In this document: positions 25,040 to 35,580 of the stretch, in pieces | Layout: every line of letters starts with the position of its first letter | How positions within the stretch are numbered: position 1 is the first letter of the stretch | NCBI GenBank assembly: GCA_033980235.1 | Contig: CM067075.1 | Coordinates: 35,474,385-35,538,384 of the forward strand | DNA length: 64,000 bases | Source: Diadema setosum | Lineage: Eukaryota > Echinodermata > Echinoidea > Diadematoida > Diadematidae | Direction: 5' to 3' | The notes under the pieces: generated by a model | The model's database searches: none | Seen by the model: the letters and a program-made list of their open reading frames with translations, nothing else | Told to the model about the DNA's origin: nothing | Made by a program: the position numbers and the translations under genes

Positions 25040-25945
25040 ACCTGCATTTCACGTGTAAAACTCGTGCTCAGCTCAGTAAACAGTTACAACTGCTGCACCG
25101 AATGTGCTGTGTTCATCTATTCTACAAATCATTTATGAGGCCGATATTACTGGAATCATACCCCTTCACAGAATTTAAAGATGTTGAAATCCCTATCCTG
25201 AATGTTTTCACTTCATATTTTACTATTTTGACATAGATAAGATAGATGCAAATTGACCCATATGTACGATCTTTTCATCGCACACGGCGATCTCTATTAC
25301 AGTCCCACATATACAGATTCGTGTAAGTTCTCCACACAAGAAACCTATGGCAAAACTGTGCACAATACATCGCAGTCTGAATGCTACGTATACTAGTACA
25401 CTGAATAAATCTTGTTAGAGTACGTGTCCGTGTTGGAAACAGATGACGTACTGATCAAGGAAGGCTTATGCGAGGCGCTAGATCTCTCTCTCGTACATCC
25501 GATATCCCCAGAGCCATTTCCACTTCCGGGTTTGTGCGATCGCGATCGCAATCAACAAGATATTTGATATCGATAGCAAAAAAAAATAATAAAAAAACAC
25601 GGGGTCGGCGGAATTTTTAGGGTCGGGCGGGTTACGCCAATGCAACAATTTTTTTTTTTTGGCCTAACTGCAAAATATTTGGAATTTTAAATCCCACAGT
25701 ACACTGCATGTGTTTTGCCTACGAATATGGGTGCTATTTTTAGCAACTGTGTTGCGCATGATCAATTAAATTGGCATTGTTATGCAGTATAAAGCATACC
25801 ATATTATTCATGTACATGCTTACGTAAGCTCTTCGCCAATAATCACGACCCTAGTTTGAAATTTTTTTGCTGCGAGAACGATGACTCAAAAAGATGTCAC
25901 CAAATCGCGATCCAAATTTCAACCTTTTTGCGATGATAATGGTAC
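24743..25945. mobile_element. Outer inverted-repeat element, interrupted by a second element
   Basis: GTACCATTCTCATTGCA at the left pairs with GTACCATTATCATCGCA read in reverse from 25945. Both sides continue with GCGATCCAAAT-type words (24870s and 25905s). The ends are short and imperfect, so the borders are tentative. The GGCC-ended element 24938-25664 lies inside. Confidence 0.5.
24938..25664. mobile_element. Nested element with GGCC(A)n ends and a 33-T run
   Basis: GGCC, a run of A, then TTGTTGCATTGGCGTAAC at the left is mirrored by GTTACGCCAATGCAACAA, a run of T and GGCC at the right. Inside the left arm, GGGTCGGTCGGGCGG is followed by 33 T (25004-25036). Inside the right arm is GGGTCGGCGG...GGGTCGGGCGG. 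The inverted ends are near perfect over about 30 bp. Confidence 0.8.
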
Positions 25946-27335
25946 TATGGTCATAAACCTGTGCTGATACAGTAACATACAAAATCCAAATCCAGATTTC
26001 CTTCTCTGGCTCCAAGGCTGCGTGTATTATTTTTCCTATGTTTGAAACACGTTTTAATACCCACTATCAAAATGCGTTTGCAAAGGTCTTTCGGATCACG
26101 TTCCTTGAGTTGTTGTGCTTTAATATCATCTCTATCGTGAGTGGAGGGGGTGGCCTTGTCACTGTACAGCTTCATCGTGCAGTTTGGCCCAAGGAGGGGA
26201 GATGTGTAGGTGGCATTGGTTGGCGTGGGCCAGCTCCAAAACGACTTTGAGTTCATCATCTCCATAGAACACATCCCAAGAGTACTTTGTGTTTCAGTCA
26301 GGAGTTTGGCCTCTGAAGCCCCGTTTTTGCAGAGCCTTTCAAACTAGAGTTACCGTGGCAACATCCAGGTAATGTCAAGGTAATCTTTTTTCACCATGCC
26401 TGTTAAAACAGTCCCCGCAAATATGCTGCCGTGGTAATTTTTGCCAAATTCTACCCTATCCAGCGAGGGGTTATTGCCACGATATTACCCTGATGTTACT
26501 GCCACACTATCTTGGCAACTCTCCTATTGGAGCGCAACTGTGGTAATATTTCTTTTATACATTCAACCGGCATGTGCAACATTGCAGACAGAGAATGATT
26601 GACGTACCAAACTCCAACTGAGTGCATGGATCGTAACCACTGATCTCACTGTAGTTGAGATCAGTGATTGTAACCACGTTTTGTATGTGCACAGTATAGA
26701 ACAAAAGGCAGCAGGGTAGTCGCATCAGTGAACACACCCCCTTCATAGAAACCTACGATGTACCCAGGTAAGGTTTTTGGTTTGTGTCTGTTCATACGCT
26801 ACCCCTCACTCCCTCCTGCGGTTTTATTGCCAGAGGCAAGGAATTTTGTTCTTGAACATTGTTGCGACTTTGCCATGGTGAGATCTGTTAAAACAGGGCT
26901 TGAGGCAGTGTGTGCAGACAATGAGCTATTGTTATGCCTGGATGGGTTGTCAAACACTACACTTGAGATCAAGTTTTAGAGGGATTATCTTATAAAGACC
27001 TTGGAAATTACTTGGGCAAGATAGCACTATGTTTATGGGCATGTAAAGGGTTTATATAATATACTATAAAGCATAGAAACTGAGACAAGTTGGCAAAGTG
27101 TCATATTAATGACATGATGATCTGGTTGTTATTGTTCATCTAAACCAAGCAAATGTATGGTCTTATGTTACAAAATGACCCTCGAAACAAATACATTTTT
27201 TTTTTTTTTTTTTAAGGCCACTTAAGATGGTCACTGTATCATTGCATACCTGATTATCAATACATTTGACCACATTAAACACTCAAAACCAGGTACTATT
27301 TCAGTTCACAGGGAAAAACAAAGCAAATGTTATGA

Positions 27336-28135
27336 CAGCACAATTTAAAGTCTTACATAGTTTCCGGAAGTTCCACCATTAGAATTTGCTTGCAATATAT
27401 CAACAGGCTCTACTAAGAAACTTGTGTGTCTTTTGCAGTATGTCAGAATTTAACAAGTTGTTGTGGAGTATTATGACATCAAAAGTGTGAAATAACATCG
27501 GTGCACCAAACTTTCATTCTTGAAGTACTGTCCTCGATCAGTAGTGATATCTTAGGTAGAATGTGACTGGTACATTGTATGTGATGTATGAAATGTGCCC
27601 CAGCAGTAGTAACTAGTATTGAATTGTATGCATGCAGTTAACAAGCTGCACGTGCGACACTCTTGTGCAATGATTACTGCTAAGGCCCAATATACAGTGT
27701 AGTTTAATTGATGTAATCACATACTGTAAAACATGGTATATTCACGCCATGAAATTTTCGCAAATTGGAGCCAACAGCTTTTTTCAGGGCTTGAAATTTT
27801 CGCGAATTGCCACAGGCATTCAATGCATGTAGTGTAGACAAGAACCTTCGTGTGAATTTTAATTTTGCGAATCTTGGCGCTCGCAAAATTCGCGAAATTA
27901 AGATGCACGCGAACATTCCTCGTTTTACAGTATATTGTATTAACCATGATCAACAATGCTCTGAGATTGCAATGCTTCTGGTGTACCTTTGTGGGTATTA
28001 TTTCACATTTTTGTTGTTACCCAAATGAAATGGTGTTACCACAGCAATAGTTCATACATTTCTTTGATGTTTCCATTTCAGAGCAAAAAACCAACACTTT
28101 CTGCAGTCATATAGACACTATGTCTTACCTTTAGT
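27336..28135 (+). repeat. Dispersed repeat, copy 1 (interrupted by a MITE)
   Basis: Shares an ordered series of words with 54226-54775 in another intron: TCTACTAAGAAACTTGT, TGGAGTATTATGACATCAAAA, AGCAGTAGTA, TACTGCTAAGGCCCAAT, GTTACCCAAATG and ACTATGTCTTACCTTTA. Divergence is considerable (perhaps a quarter of positions by eye). The 27721-27933 MITE is absent from the other copy. Not protein coding. Confidence 0.7.
27721..27933. mobile_element. MITE with ATACTGTAAAAC inverted ends
   Basis: ATACTGTAAAAC at 27721 is exactly mirrored at 27922-27933, with further matches inward (ATGAAATTTTCGC...GCGAAATTA). Relatives lie at 44574-44783 and, weaker, near 12885-13075 and 53629-53720. The absence of this block from the sister repeat at 54226 confirms insertion. 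Confidence 0.85.
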
Positions 28136-30341
28136 CTAGAGGTTGATGTGCTCTTTTTAAATATTCCCATGTAGTATGCTGTTTTGATGATCGTAGGAAA
28201 ACAAAAGAGTCTGTCTTGCATCAGTGCAGTCAGATATAAAGGGGGATAAAATAGGCTGTCTTCCTGATTCTACTTGGAATTTATTAAGAATGTAATGCTG
28301 TGACATATTCCGTACCATGAGTGAGGTTAATTTTTTCATACAGATTCATACTTTGTTATACTTTGATCTTCTTGCACACATACACAATGTAGTAAGTGGA
28401 ATATTTTGCACAAGCAATGGTATAGTCATGCGAAAAATGACTTGTATTAGGCTGCAAATCAAAGCCATGTGCAATAACTTCTTGTTTTTCAAATTGCCAT
28501 GGTTTCTTTATATCTGTTTGAATTTATACAATTTTGGGATGAGCAGTTGCTATGATTTTCTTTAATGTTGTCAGTTGTCATTCCATTCAGTGCAATTTCT
28601 CTGTGCAGTAAATTTCCCTTGACTGACAACACAGGCACCCTCTCCCCATTAGACCGTATATGGGTCATTATAAATATCATCAAAAGCTGCAGGGTTTAAT
28701 TTGTCTTGAGCTCGTGGCGGGAGGGGGGGGGGGGGTAGGGGGCAACATGCGCTGTCATTTCAAGCCCCAAGAGTGGCAAACAACCCTTTCCAATGAGTCT
28801 CAGTAGGTTTTGGACAAGCTGTATTGACCGCAACATGGTTTCGCTTTTAAATGCGTTGCAAAGGAGAAAATGTGAAGATCAAATATTTTCATCTTCGTCA
28901 TCTTTCATCAGTCTTTGTGAATTTTAGTTTCTGTTCACTCTGAATTTAGTTTATATCCTAAAGCTGAACTTGAAAAGAGAATGAGCACTCTAAAGGGCTT
29001 ACATCATACTTTGCATGGGAAATACAAAACTAAACAAGCAGAGAAAGGGAAAAGCAACTTGCATCTTGTGATACAAGTATCCTAGCTCTATCATTTTATT
29101 TTTAGTTTGTCACTAATAAGATATTCAAGTTGGTGAGTGTATAAGAACATGGAGATCATAAAGGCACCTTTTTGATACCAACATTTTTTAATACCAGCAG
29201 TGAAGAATTTCACTTTTAAAAAAATGTAAGTCAATGTGCATTTCTCCCTTATAATATCACATTAATAATGTAATTTTATCTTTAATAAAATTTGCTAGCC
29301 CGACAACATTTAAAAGAGGGTTTTGATTCACTGGTTTATATTTATTTTCACGCTCTGTTCAGCTTACATTGCATACTTTTACCATTTTATTCCTCTGATA
29401 TCTGAAACCAATACACATCTCTTCACTGATCTGTTTTGTTTTTGTTTTTTGTTTTTTTGAGGGAAGGGTATAGTTGAGAGAAAGTTAGCCATGTTTCTGT
29501 TCTTATCTTAGAAGTAACACTTTTCCTCATTAAGGAAAGTGAGATTTACAGCTTCTTTAGAGTGCTACAATGTATAAACACAAGGCTGTTGCTCATGATC
29601 CTACATAGGACTTATAAGATTTCACCCACTGGCTCTAATTTGGTACATACCATGTGAGAAGTGAGACACCTAATATCAAAGCGAATGAGTGGGACTGAGG
29701 AGACATGTTTCATGTTGCTTTATTCAGGGAAATGGGGATAGCAGATTCTGTAGGAGGATTACCAAAAGAGTAAATATTCTCTCTGTCCTTGCAAGAGAAT
29801 GTGAAAGCATCTCTCTCAGTTGGGAATTCTTTCGCTGATTGAGATATACACGCAACACAGCGAAAGACAAGTATATCCTGATTGCTTGGCAGTTCTGGAT
29901 TCAAGAGGAATAGAGACTGCATTGGTTGGGAGTGTATGTGTCTGTGTCTGTGTGTATGCTGTTGTTGTTTGTTTGTTTGTTGTTGTTTTTTTTTGCTTTT
30001 TTTAGGAAGCAAAAAAAAAAAGTTTTGGAGAATTAGACAGCTGTCCGTCAAAATTGAAATACAAAACACAAAACTCCTGATATCATCATGGCATCCCCTG
30101 TTTAGTAGACTAAAGAACACAACATTTGTACAACATTGTAGACATTAAGTTTGCACTTGTTAGGTATACAGCTGTATGAGAAAAAAAAATCAGTCATATG
30201 ATTTTTTTGCTGTTGTTGTTTTGGTCAGTGTGTGATAGGTATACTGTAATAGAAAAACGGATAAATAAATACACAAGATGTAGAGCTAATGAAGATCCTC
30301 CTGGCCTAACTTAGTGATGTCTATCTTGTTAATTTCATCAG

Positions 30342-30494
30342 GATCAACTTGGGACTGAAATCGACATAGGGGTGGTGTCAGCTGGGCTGAGCATCTTCCA
30401 GAACGGCGTCCGGATCAACCAGTTCTCGTGGGCAAAGATCGTCAAGATCTCCTTCAAACGCAAACAGTTCTTCATCCAACAAAGGAGAGAAATA
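30342..30494 (+). CDS. PTPN4: PTPN3/4-family phosphatase, exon: FERM lobe 3, first half
   Basis: 51 whole codons: DQLGTEIDIGVVSAG, LSIFQNGVRINQF, SWAKIVKISFKRKQFFIQ, QRREI. This is the PH-like third lobe of the FERM domain. The stretch W.KIVKISFK.KQFFIQ is nearly identical to vertebrate PTPN3/4. In FERM proteins this lobe contacts phosphoinositides and membrane-protein tails, holding the enzyme at the cell cortex. Acceptor TTCATCAG, donor GTAAGG; both ends are in phase 0. Reading on past the donor gives low-complexity VVV/MVM strings from the microsatellite, which confirms the exon end. Confidence 0.96.
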
Positions 30495-30610
30495 GTAAGG
30501 ATGCCTGTCGTAGTGGCTTTATTTGTTGTAGAAGTTGTAGGGGTGGTGGTTAGTGGTGGTGATGGTAATAGTGGGGGTAGTAATAGTAATGATAATTGTA
30601 GTAATGGTTA

Positions 30611-30700
30611 TAGTTAAGGTTGTGGTTGTGGTTATGGTTATGGTTATGGTTATGGTTATGGTTATGGTTATGGTGATGGTTATGGTTTATGGTTATGGTT
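30611..30700 (+). repeat. ATGGTT hexanucleotide repeat
   Basis: About 14 near-perfect GGTTAT/ATGGTT units within a longer GT/GGT/GTA-rich block (30530-30770). The period and motif differ from the animal telomere TTAGGG, so this is a local microsatellite. Confidence 0.9.
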
Positions 30701-31510
30701 ATGATTGTAGTAATGGTAGTAGCAGTAAAAATAGTGAAGTAGTAGTAGTAGTAGTAGAAGTAGTATGAATAGTTGTATTATTAGAAGTGGTAGTCGTCAA
30801 AGTAGTCATAGTGGTAGTAGGAGTTGTAGTAGAATTGGTAGAGGTAGGAGAGGGAGGAACAACAGAAATATTATGGGTTTGTTTGTTGTTTCTTTTTGTA
30901 ATATGAATTATATCACACTGGTAGCTGCAGGAAAAGTACAGTGTAATACCAGATGAAGTATAAGTTGCAGTAGTAGCCATAGATTTTTGTTACTTTTTGT
31001 GAGAGTGCTGCAATTGTTTGTTTGGTGTGTGTGGGTTTTTTTTGAAAGAAAACTGAAGAGTAGTTTCATCTCCATGCAAGTTTCAAGAAACAAAATTAGA
31101 TATGTTTGCAAGTGCTCACTTTCATCAGTGCTATTAAACACTGGCAAGTTCATACTGCTATTAACGAAAGCAGTGGCTGCGGGAAATCACAATGGGTATG
31201 TAATGCCTCTTATCCAGTGAGGGGGCCATACAAGTGTAGCTTTTTATTTTTAGCTCAGCCCCCTTACGGAAGGCAATACGTCTTGGGCTCACGTCTGGAA
31301 GGATTTGCCTAGTAATCTCTCTAGGAAGGCCTCGCTGGGAGAGCATGAATGAGTTCGTAGTGTCCTCCGTCTGTCCATCGGGATGGGAATGCGTCTCAGT
31401 TTTAGCTGACTCAGATGGGTGCTTGGAGGTACAGCTGCTGCCAGGGGGCTTTAACCAAACTCCTTTCACGCTGGAGTCAATTCGTCTGGATGTTAGCAGA
31501 GCAAAGTAGT

Positions 31511-32252
31511 CATTGTGATTCAGAAATGGCAACCTCCCTACCCCTTTTATCCCGACAATCCAATGGTATAGGGGAGAGAGGAGGTTACTTTGTCTCAAAA
31601 ACAAATAATGATAATGAAAGGGAATTGCCAAGAGGCAAGGAAAGTGCTGAGAGCCACACTATTAAATGAAGAGCATCAGTCACATAATTCTTGAAGGTTC
31701 ATTAATATGGCAGGTATTGAGACTAAGCAATGAATTTTTAAGGATTTCCCCGTGTGGGATCGAAACCTCCAGCCAAAATTATTGTTATGTACAAGTTCCC
31801 CCACCCTCTTTTTCCCAACATTCAAATGGTATGGAGAGAGAGATCACTTTGTCTCAAAAATGGGGGGGAAAAATGATGATAATAATTGCCAAGAGGCAAG
31901 AAAGGTGCTGAGAAACACACTGTTGACTGAAGAGCATCGGTCACACAATTCTCACCGGTTCGCCAATCTGATGTGGTGTTCACTCTAAAAACACAAATAT
32001 TGAATTAGCATTTAAAAGGGCCGAGGAGTGACAACATTTTCAAAGTGTTGGTTTTCCTGCTAGATTCAACATTTAAAATGTTATTCTAAAAGTTGGATGT
32101 AACACTTCAAAAAATGCTGTCACTCCTCGGCCCTTTTAAATGTTGATTCAACATTTGCGTTTTTAGAGTGTTGACACCAAGCCAAAATATTTAAAGGATG
32201 GCCGTTGTGTGGTATTGAAACCACCATCCAAAATTATCATGTACATGTACCA
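31511..32252 (+). repeat. 264-bp tandem repeat, two and a half diverged copies
   Basis: TCTCAAAAA, then AATTGCCAAGAGGCAAG with AAAG.GCTGAGA and GAAGAGCATC.GTCACA recurs 264 bp apart (31556-31710 and 31820-31975). AAGGAT...GTGTGG.AT.GAAACC.CCA.CCAAAATTAT recurs at 31740 and 32194, a spacing of 454, which is 264 plus the 190-bp MITE inserted between. Confidence 0.8.
31981..32170. mobile_element. 190-bp foldback MITE with CACTCTAAAAAC ends
   Basis: CACTCTAAAAAC.CAAAT.TTGAAT and TTTAAAAGGGCCGAGGAGTG ACA at the left are mirrored by TGTCACTCCTCGGCCCTTTT and GTTTTTAGAGTG at the right, about 70 bp per arm. TT lies on both sides. It interrupts the second unit of the 264-bp tandem repeat. Confidence 0.88.
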
Positions 32253-32721
32253 ACTTTTTTTGAAATAAAAAATCCAGTGTTCAGGATGATGCAACACCTT
32301 GCTCCTTTTCAGTATAGTGAGGCTTGTCTCTAATGCTTTTAATATGCATTAGAACTGAAAACTGTGTTGATGATGAAGATGATTTTTTTAATTTTTTTTT
32401 CTATTTTGATGATTTGGATTATCATGTTTATCACATCAAGTATTATCATTTTTGCCTTAACTCTTCAACTTTTCATTTCAACCTCAATAGTAGCATCAGT
32501 ACAGTTGCTTAAATTTGCATCATGTAATAATTAGCTACAAAGAGAAAGTTAACATAATTTTCTAGGTTTATTTATATTTGATATCATGGTCATTGTAGAT
32601 AATCTATATTTCATATTCAGATCATTCTGTATTTCTGTATTTCATATTCAGATCATGACTTTAAACTATGATAATTGTAAAAGTAATTTTCATATCCGTT
32701 TTCCGATTCTGCTTAACACAG

Positions 32722-32888
32722 GGTGAAACAAGAGACATGGTAATAGGGTTCAACATGACCAGCTACCGAGCTTGCAAGAATCTCTGGAAGTCCTGTGTGG
32801 AGCACCATACATTCTTCCGCATGGTGGACCCCCAGCCACCTGCCAAGAGGAGAACTTTCTTTCAACTTGGGTCAAAGTTCAGATACAG
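32722..32888 (+). CDS. PTPN4: PTPN3/4-family phosphatase, exon: FERM lobe 3, second half
   Basis: 55 codons plus two bases: GETRDMVIGFNMTSYRACKN, LWKSCVEHHTFFRM, VDPQPPAKRR, TFFQLGSKFRYR. The run YRACKNLWK.CVEHHTFFR closing with LGSKFRY is the diagnostic C-terminal helix of the FERM domain in PTPN3/4 and related band 4.1 proteins. Acceptor AACACAG, donor GTCAGT. The exon ends two bases into a codon (AG), completed by C of the next exon to give Ser. Reading continues 5' and 3' as open frame by chance, but the splice signals and family alignment fix the borders. Confidence 0.96.
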
Positions 32889-32999
32889 GTCAGTGAACAG
32901 AATCATGACATTTGAACTCTGGTTTATTGGGCATGTTTTAATTGGCAGGCTTAGTTAGTTCGTTCGTTCGTTCATTTGTTCGTTTGTTGATTAGTTAGT

Positions 33000-33216
33000 G
33001 CATAAGCTGTTATTTTCGCATACAGATATTTTCACAAATGAGGAGCTAACAGACATTTTTGTGAGAAGCCGTTTTCGCGAATTGACACCGAGGCTATTGT
33101 TCATTCGCTATTAGCCTAGCGCATGACGACATTTTCGCATGTTGTTGAATTCGCACTCCAACTGTGATTCGCGAGATTTGCGATAATTAAAACCTCACGA
33201 AAATAACAGCTTATAT
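33000..33216. mobile_element. MITE related to 10341-10567
   Basis: GCATAAGCTGTTATTTTCGC at the left is mirrored by CGAAAATAACAGCTTATA at the right. Interior words TAGCCTAGCGCATG.GACATTTT and TGTGATT.GCGA match the other copy. The terminal ATACTGTA is eroded here. Confidence 0.75.
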
Positions 33217-33235
33217 AGAAGTTAGTTACAATGTA

Positions 33236-33289
33236 GTTTGTTTGTTTGTTTGTTTGTTTGTTTGTTTGTTTGTTTGTTTGTTTGTTTGT
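33236..33289 (+). repeat. GTTT tetranucleotide microsatellite
   Basis: Thirteen or so uninterrupted TTTG units. A shorter TTTG-rich stretch occurs at 37528-37590. Confidence 0.93.
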
Positions 33290-33872
33290 GTTTGAATCAA
33301 GTTGACAAGGCCAATAAGGAGGCTTTGACAGCTTATTAACAAGCTGCAGGATGACCTATACAGTGTAGCTTCCCCTCTGGAGGACTACTAGATGAATATA
33401 AGAGTCTTGTATAGGGGCATGGCTGCTGCTTTTAGCAGGCTTGAAACAGAACCACAGAATTGAGAGTTGATGCTTGAAAGTAGAAGCCTCTTACCTCCCT
33501 TGTACAGCACTTTATTGATAGCAAACAAAATTTGATGTTAAATCACACCATTTTTTTCTTGAAGTTTCAAATTGTAGTCATCAGATGTTGATTACCACTC
33601 TGCCAACACAGCAATCACATACATACAGAAATTGATGAATTTTAGGCAGACAGTTTCACGCTCAATGCATACTTTAAATTTGAGCTCCGAATCTTCAATC
33701 TGATCAAACTGTCTCTTGGTGCTGCTGTGAAAAGAGAAAACATTTTCTCATTGATCATTTTGTGCGTGATACAAAGTTTTTTTATGACTGTGAATCAATT
33801 GATGATGTTGCAAGTACTATATGTTACGATATCTGTTACATAATGATGTATGTGTAGATCATGGATGAGTGA

Positions 33873-34253
33873 TTAAAGAGATGGTACAGTATTGGTAGAG
33901 ATGAGAATTTCGCTTTTAACTTTTTGTGAGATACCAAGAAAACACTTATGATATAGGGTAGTACAGAGCATACCATTTTAAGAGGAATTCAAAGTTTATT
34001 TGATGAAAATCGGGTTTGGAATGACTGAAACATTTAAAAACATTAAAAAATAAAGTGTGAGTCCCACACTTTATTAGAATCGCTCTTTTTTGGATATCTC
34101 AGCCATTTCCAAACCGATTTTCATCAAATAAAAGTTGAATTCCTTATAGAATTACATGCTCTTTCATATTTCATAAGAGGTTTCTCATTATCTCTCTAAA
34201 AAATGTTAGAAACCCGAAATTAGGTCTCAACCAAAACTGTATGATCCCTTTAA
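33873..34253. mobile_element. TTAA foldback MITE (family E), copy 1
   Basis: TTAAAGAGATGGTACAGTAT with TGGTAGAGATGAGAA at the left is mirrored by AGGTCTCAACCAAAACTGTA and TGATCCCTTTAA at the right. The centre has a second inverted pair (CAAAGTTTATTTGATGAAAA against TTTTCATCAAATAAAAGTTG) around CCCACACTTTATTAGAATCG. Further copies lie at 51103-51491 and 52471-52862, in the same orientation. Confidence 0.85.
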
Positions 34254-34368
34254 CCCATTCCCTACGGGAACCTGGCAGCCTGTGTATTAAGTCTATGCAG
34301 ATTTCAGAATTCAGTATGGTGTGGGTTAGTTAGAAGGGTTCTGTCTCTTTTCTTTTCCTTGTCTGCAG

Positions 34369-34434
34369 CGGGAGGACAGAAACGCAGACGATGGAAGAGA
34401 CGAAGAAGAGATTAGCAGAGAGAGAAATTTGCAG
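34369..34434 (+). CDS. PTPN4: PTPN3/4-family phosphatase, exon: start of the FERM-adjacent region
   Basis: One base, 21 codons and two bases: GRTETQTMEETKKRLAEREI followed by C and a split codon. (S/C)GRTE.Q is the conserved start of the FERM-adjacent region that follows LGSKFRY in this family. Acceptor GTCTGCAG, donor GTTGGT. The exon is entered and left in phase 2. The last AG joins G of the exon at 38019 to make Arg, or C of the small candidate exon at 34935 to make Ser. Highly charged Glu/Lys/Arg sequence, probably a solvent-exposed helix. Confidence 0.9.
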
Positions 34435-34934
34435 GTTGGTGTGTCATCATGCTAGCATGTCTTCTGTGTACCTGGCCCACACTGAAATCAAGACAGCATT
34501 GTTGAACGGCTTCCGCAGTCTTCATTTAGATTGGTTGCTTTGAAATATCCATGAGTTTAGTTTTCACCACATGCTGAAGCATTCAGTTGTCTATTTGCCA
34601 AAAGCCTTTGCTAAAGCTTACTCTTGAAAGGTCGTACTTAAGATCCTGTTTTCAATTATGCTTTTAGAAGGTGTTTATGTACTTTCGAAAGCTGCATATA
34701 ATGCATATGATATTGTCCACTAGATAAGCATAGATCTTTCAAATGCATTGCTTCAAAACTCATTTGAGTTGTTCATTTCTTGAAATTTATATTTAGCTCT
34801 GTGTCAATACAACAATAAAATTATGAAACAAAAGGAGGACTGGTAAATTTGTTTTATGTGCGATTCCCATTCATTTCCCAGCACCCAAATATCAAACATT
34901 GTATGACTCTTGTTTAACACCATTACCCATGCAG

Positions 34935-34982
34935 CAACAGGAATGCTGAGATTTTTCTCAGCTCTCAGCCGGAGTCAAAAGG
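34935..34982 (+). CDS. PTPN4: Candidate 48-bp cassette exon in the linker
   Basis: A potential exon with acceptor CATGCAG and donor GTAGGC, opening and closing in phase 2, so it could be included or skipped without shifting the frame. It would insert 16 residues, reading NRNAEIFLSSQPESK between split codons, into the FERM-adjacent linker, a poorly conserved region where alternative exons are plausible. There is no equivalent that I know of in vertebrate PTPN3/4. The support is splice consensus and phase only. A 48-bp open stretch with AG and GT can arise by chance. Confidence 0.3.
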
Positions 34983-35580
34983 GTAGGCCTCTCCTCACTG
35001 TTTGCCCCCTTAGCTTCCCCTGCTGTGCTTGAATGTCTGTTTGTTCCCCTATTCGCAAAATCCACAATTTGCCAAAACTCTGCGAGAGTACTCGTATGCG
35101 TTTACACGATATGCCTTCTCCCCCCCCATCTTGTGTAGAATCCAGCGATCGTGTGCCTTGCCTTCCTCTAATTCTTGAGCTGTTACTGAGAGAACGTGAT
35201 GTGACTTGCGATTAAAACATTCTGATATCTAATGATGCTTTCTAGTTGCCTTGAAATCACGGTATGAGCTGATATGAAGTGAGCAAGTCACCTGTTGCTG
35301 TGCTTGTCTTAACCCTTTTGCTCCTAAATATGACATTCCCCTGTAGTTTCATGGCATTCCAGCCCCCCTGAAAATAACTGTTTAACCATCAAAGCTATTT
35401 GACATTTCCATCACACTGTTCTGGAATCTTCACTGCCATCTTTGCTGTACTGCCTAACTTTTGCTTTAAAGTCCAGTTCGAATCTGGTTGCGAAATGTGC
35501 AGTGTCTACAGTCTACATTGTCCTATTCTTTAGCAGTCTTATGAAGAGGACATTGTCCATGATAAAGTGCTGATGTTTTT

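Larger units (their letters stand above)
17508..30341 (+). other. Giant intron, 12.8 kb, inside the FERM domain
   Basis: The two flanking exons join in phase 0 with no gap in the family alignment, so no exon is expected here and none was seen. It holds a TA-type MITE (18652-18979), a retroelement tail (20280-20787), a tRNA-like SINE piece (21180-21250), TTAA MITE D (23303-23870), nested elements (24743-25945) and a dispersed repeat with an inserted MITE (27336-28135). The remaining stretches (18980-20279, 21251-23302, 25946-27335, 28136-30341) look like ordinary intron with poly-G/C and poly-A/T runs. The longest ORF (153 codons, minus strand, 22545-23006) shows no domain and includes a polyproline read from a G run. 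Confidence 0.85.
30495..32721 (+). other. Intron, 2.2 kb
   Basis: Begins with 400 bp of GTA/GTT/ATGGTT simple repeats, then a 264-bp tandem repeat region with an inserted MITE (31511-32252). 32253-32721 shows nothing notable beyond a duplicated ATTTCATATTCAGATCAT at about 32608 and 32640. The 156-codon minus-strand ORF at 31161-31631 lies partly in the repeat and matches no family I know. Confidence 0.8.
32889..34368 (+). other. Intron, 1.5 kb
   Basis: Carries a MITE (33000-33216), a GTTT microsatellite (33236-33289) and a TTAA foldback MITE (33873-34253). 33290-33872 is plain AT-rich sequence with nothing supported. Confidence 0.8.

Noticed and set aside
30611..30700. GGTTAT repeats as a possible interstitial telomere
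   Set aside because: The unit is not TTAGGG and grades into GGT/GTA simple sequence.
31161..31631. 156-codon minus-strand ORF
   Set aside because: Overlaps the tandem repeat region and matches no protein family I recognise; composition like the surrounding intron.
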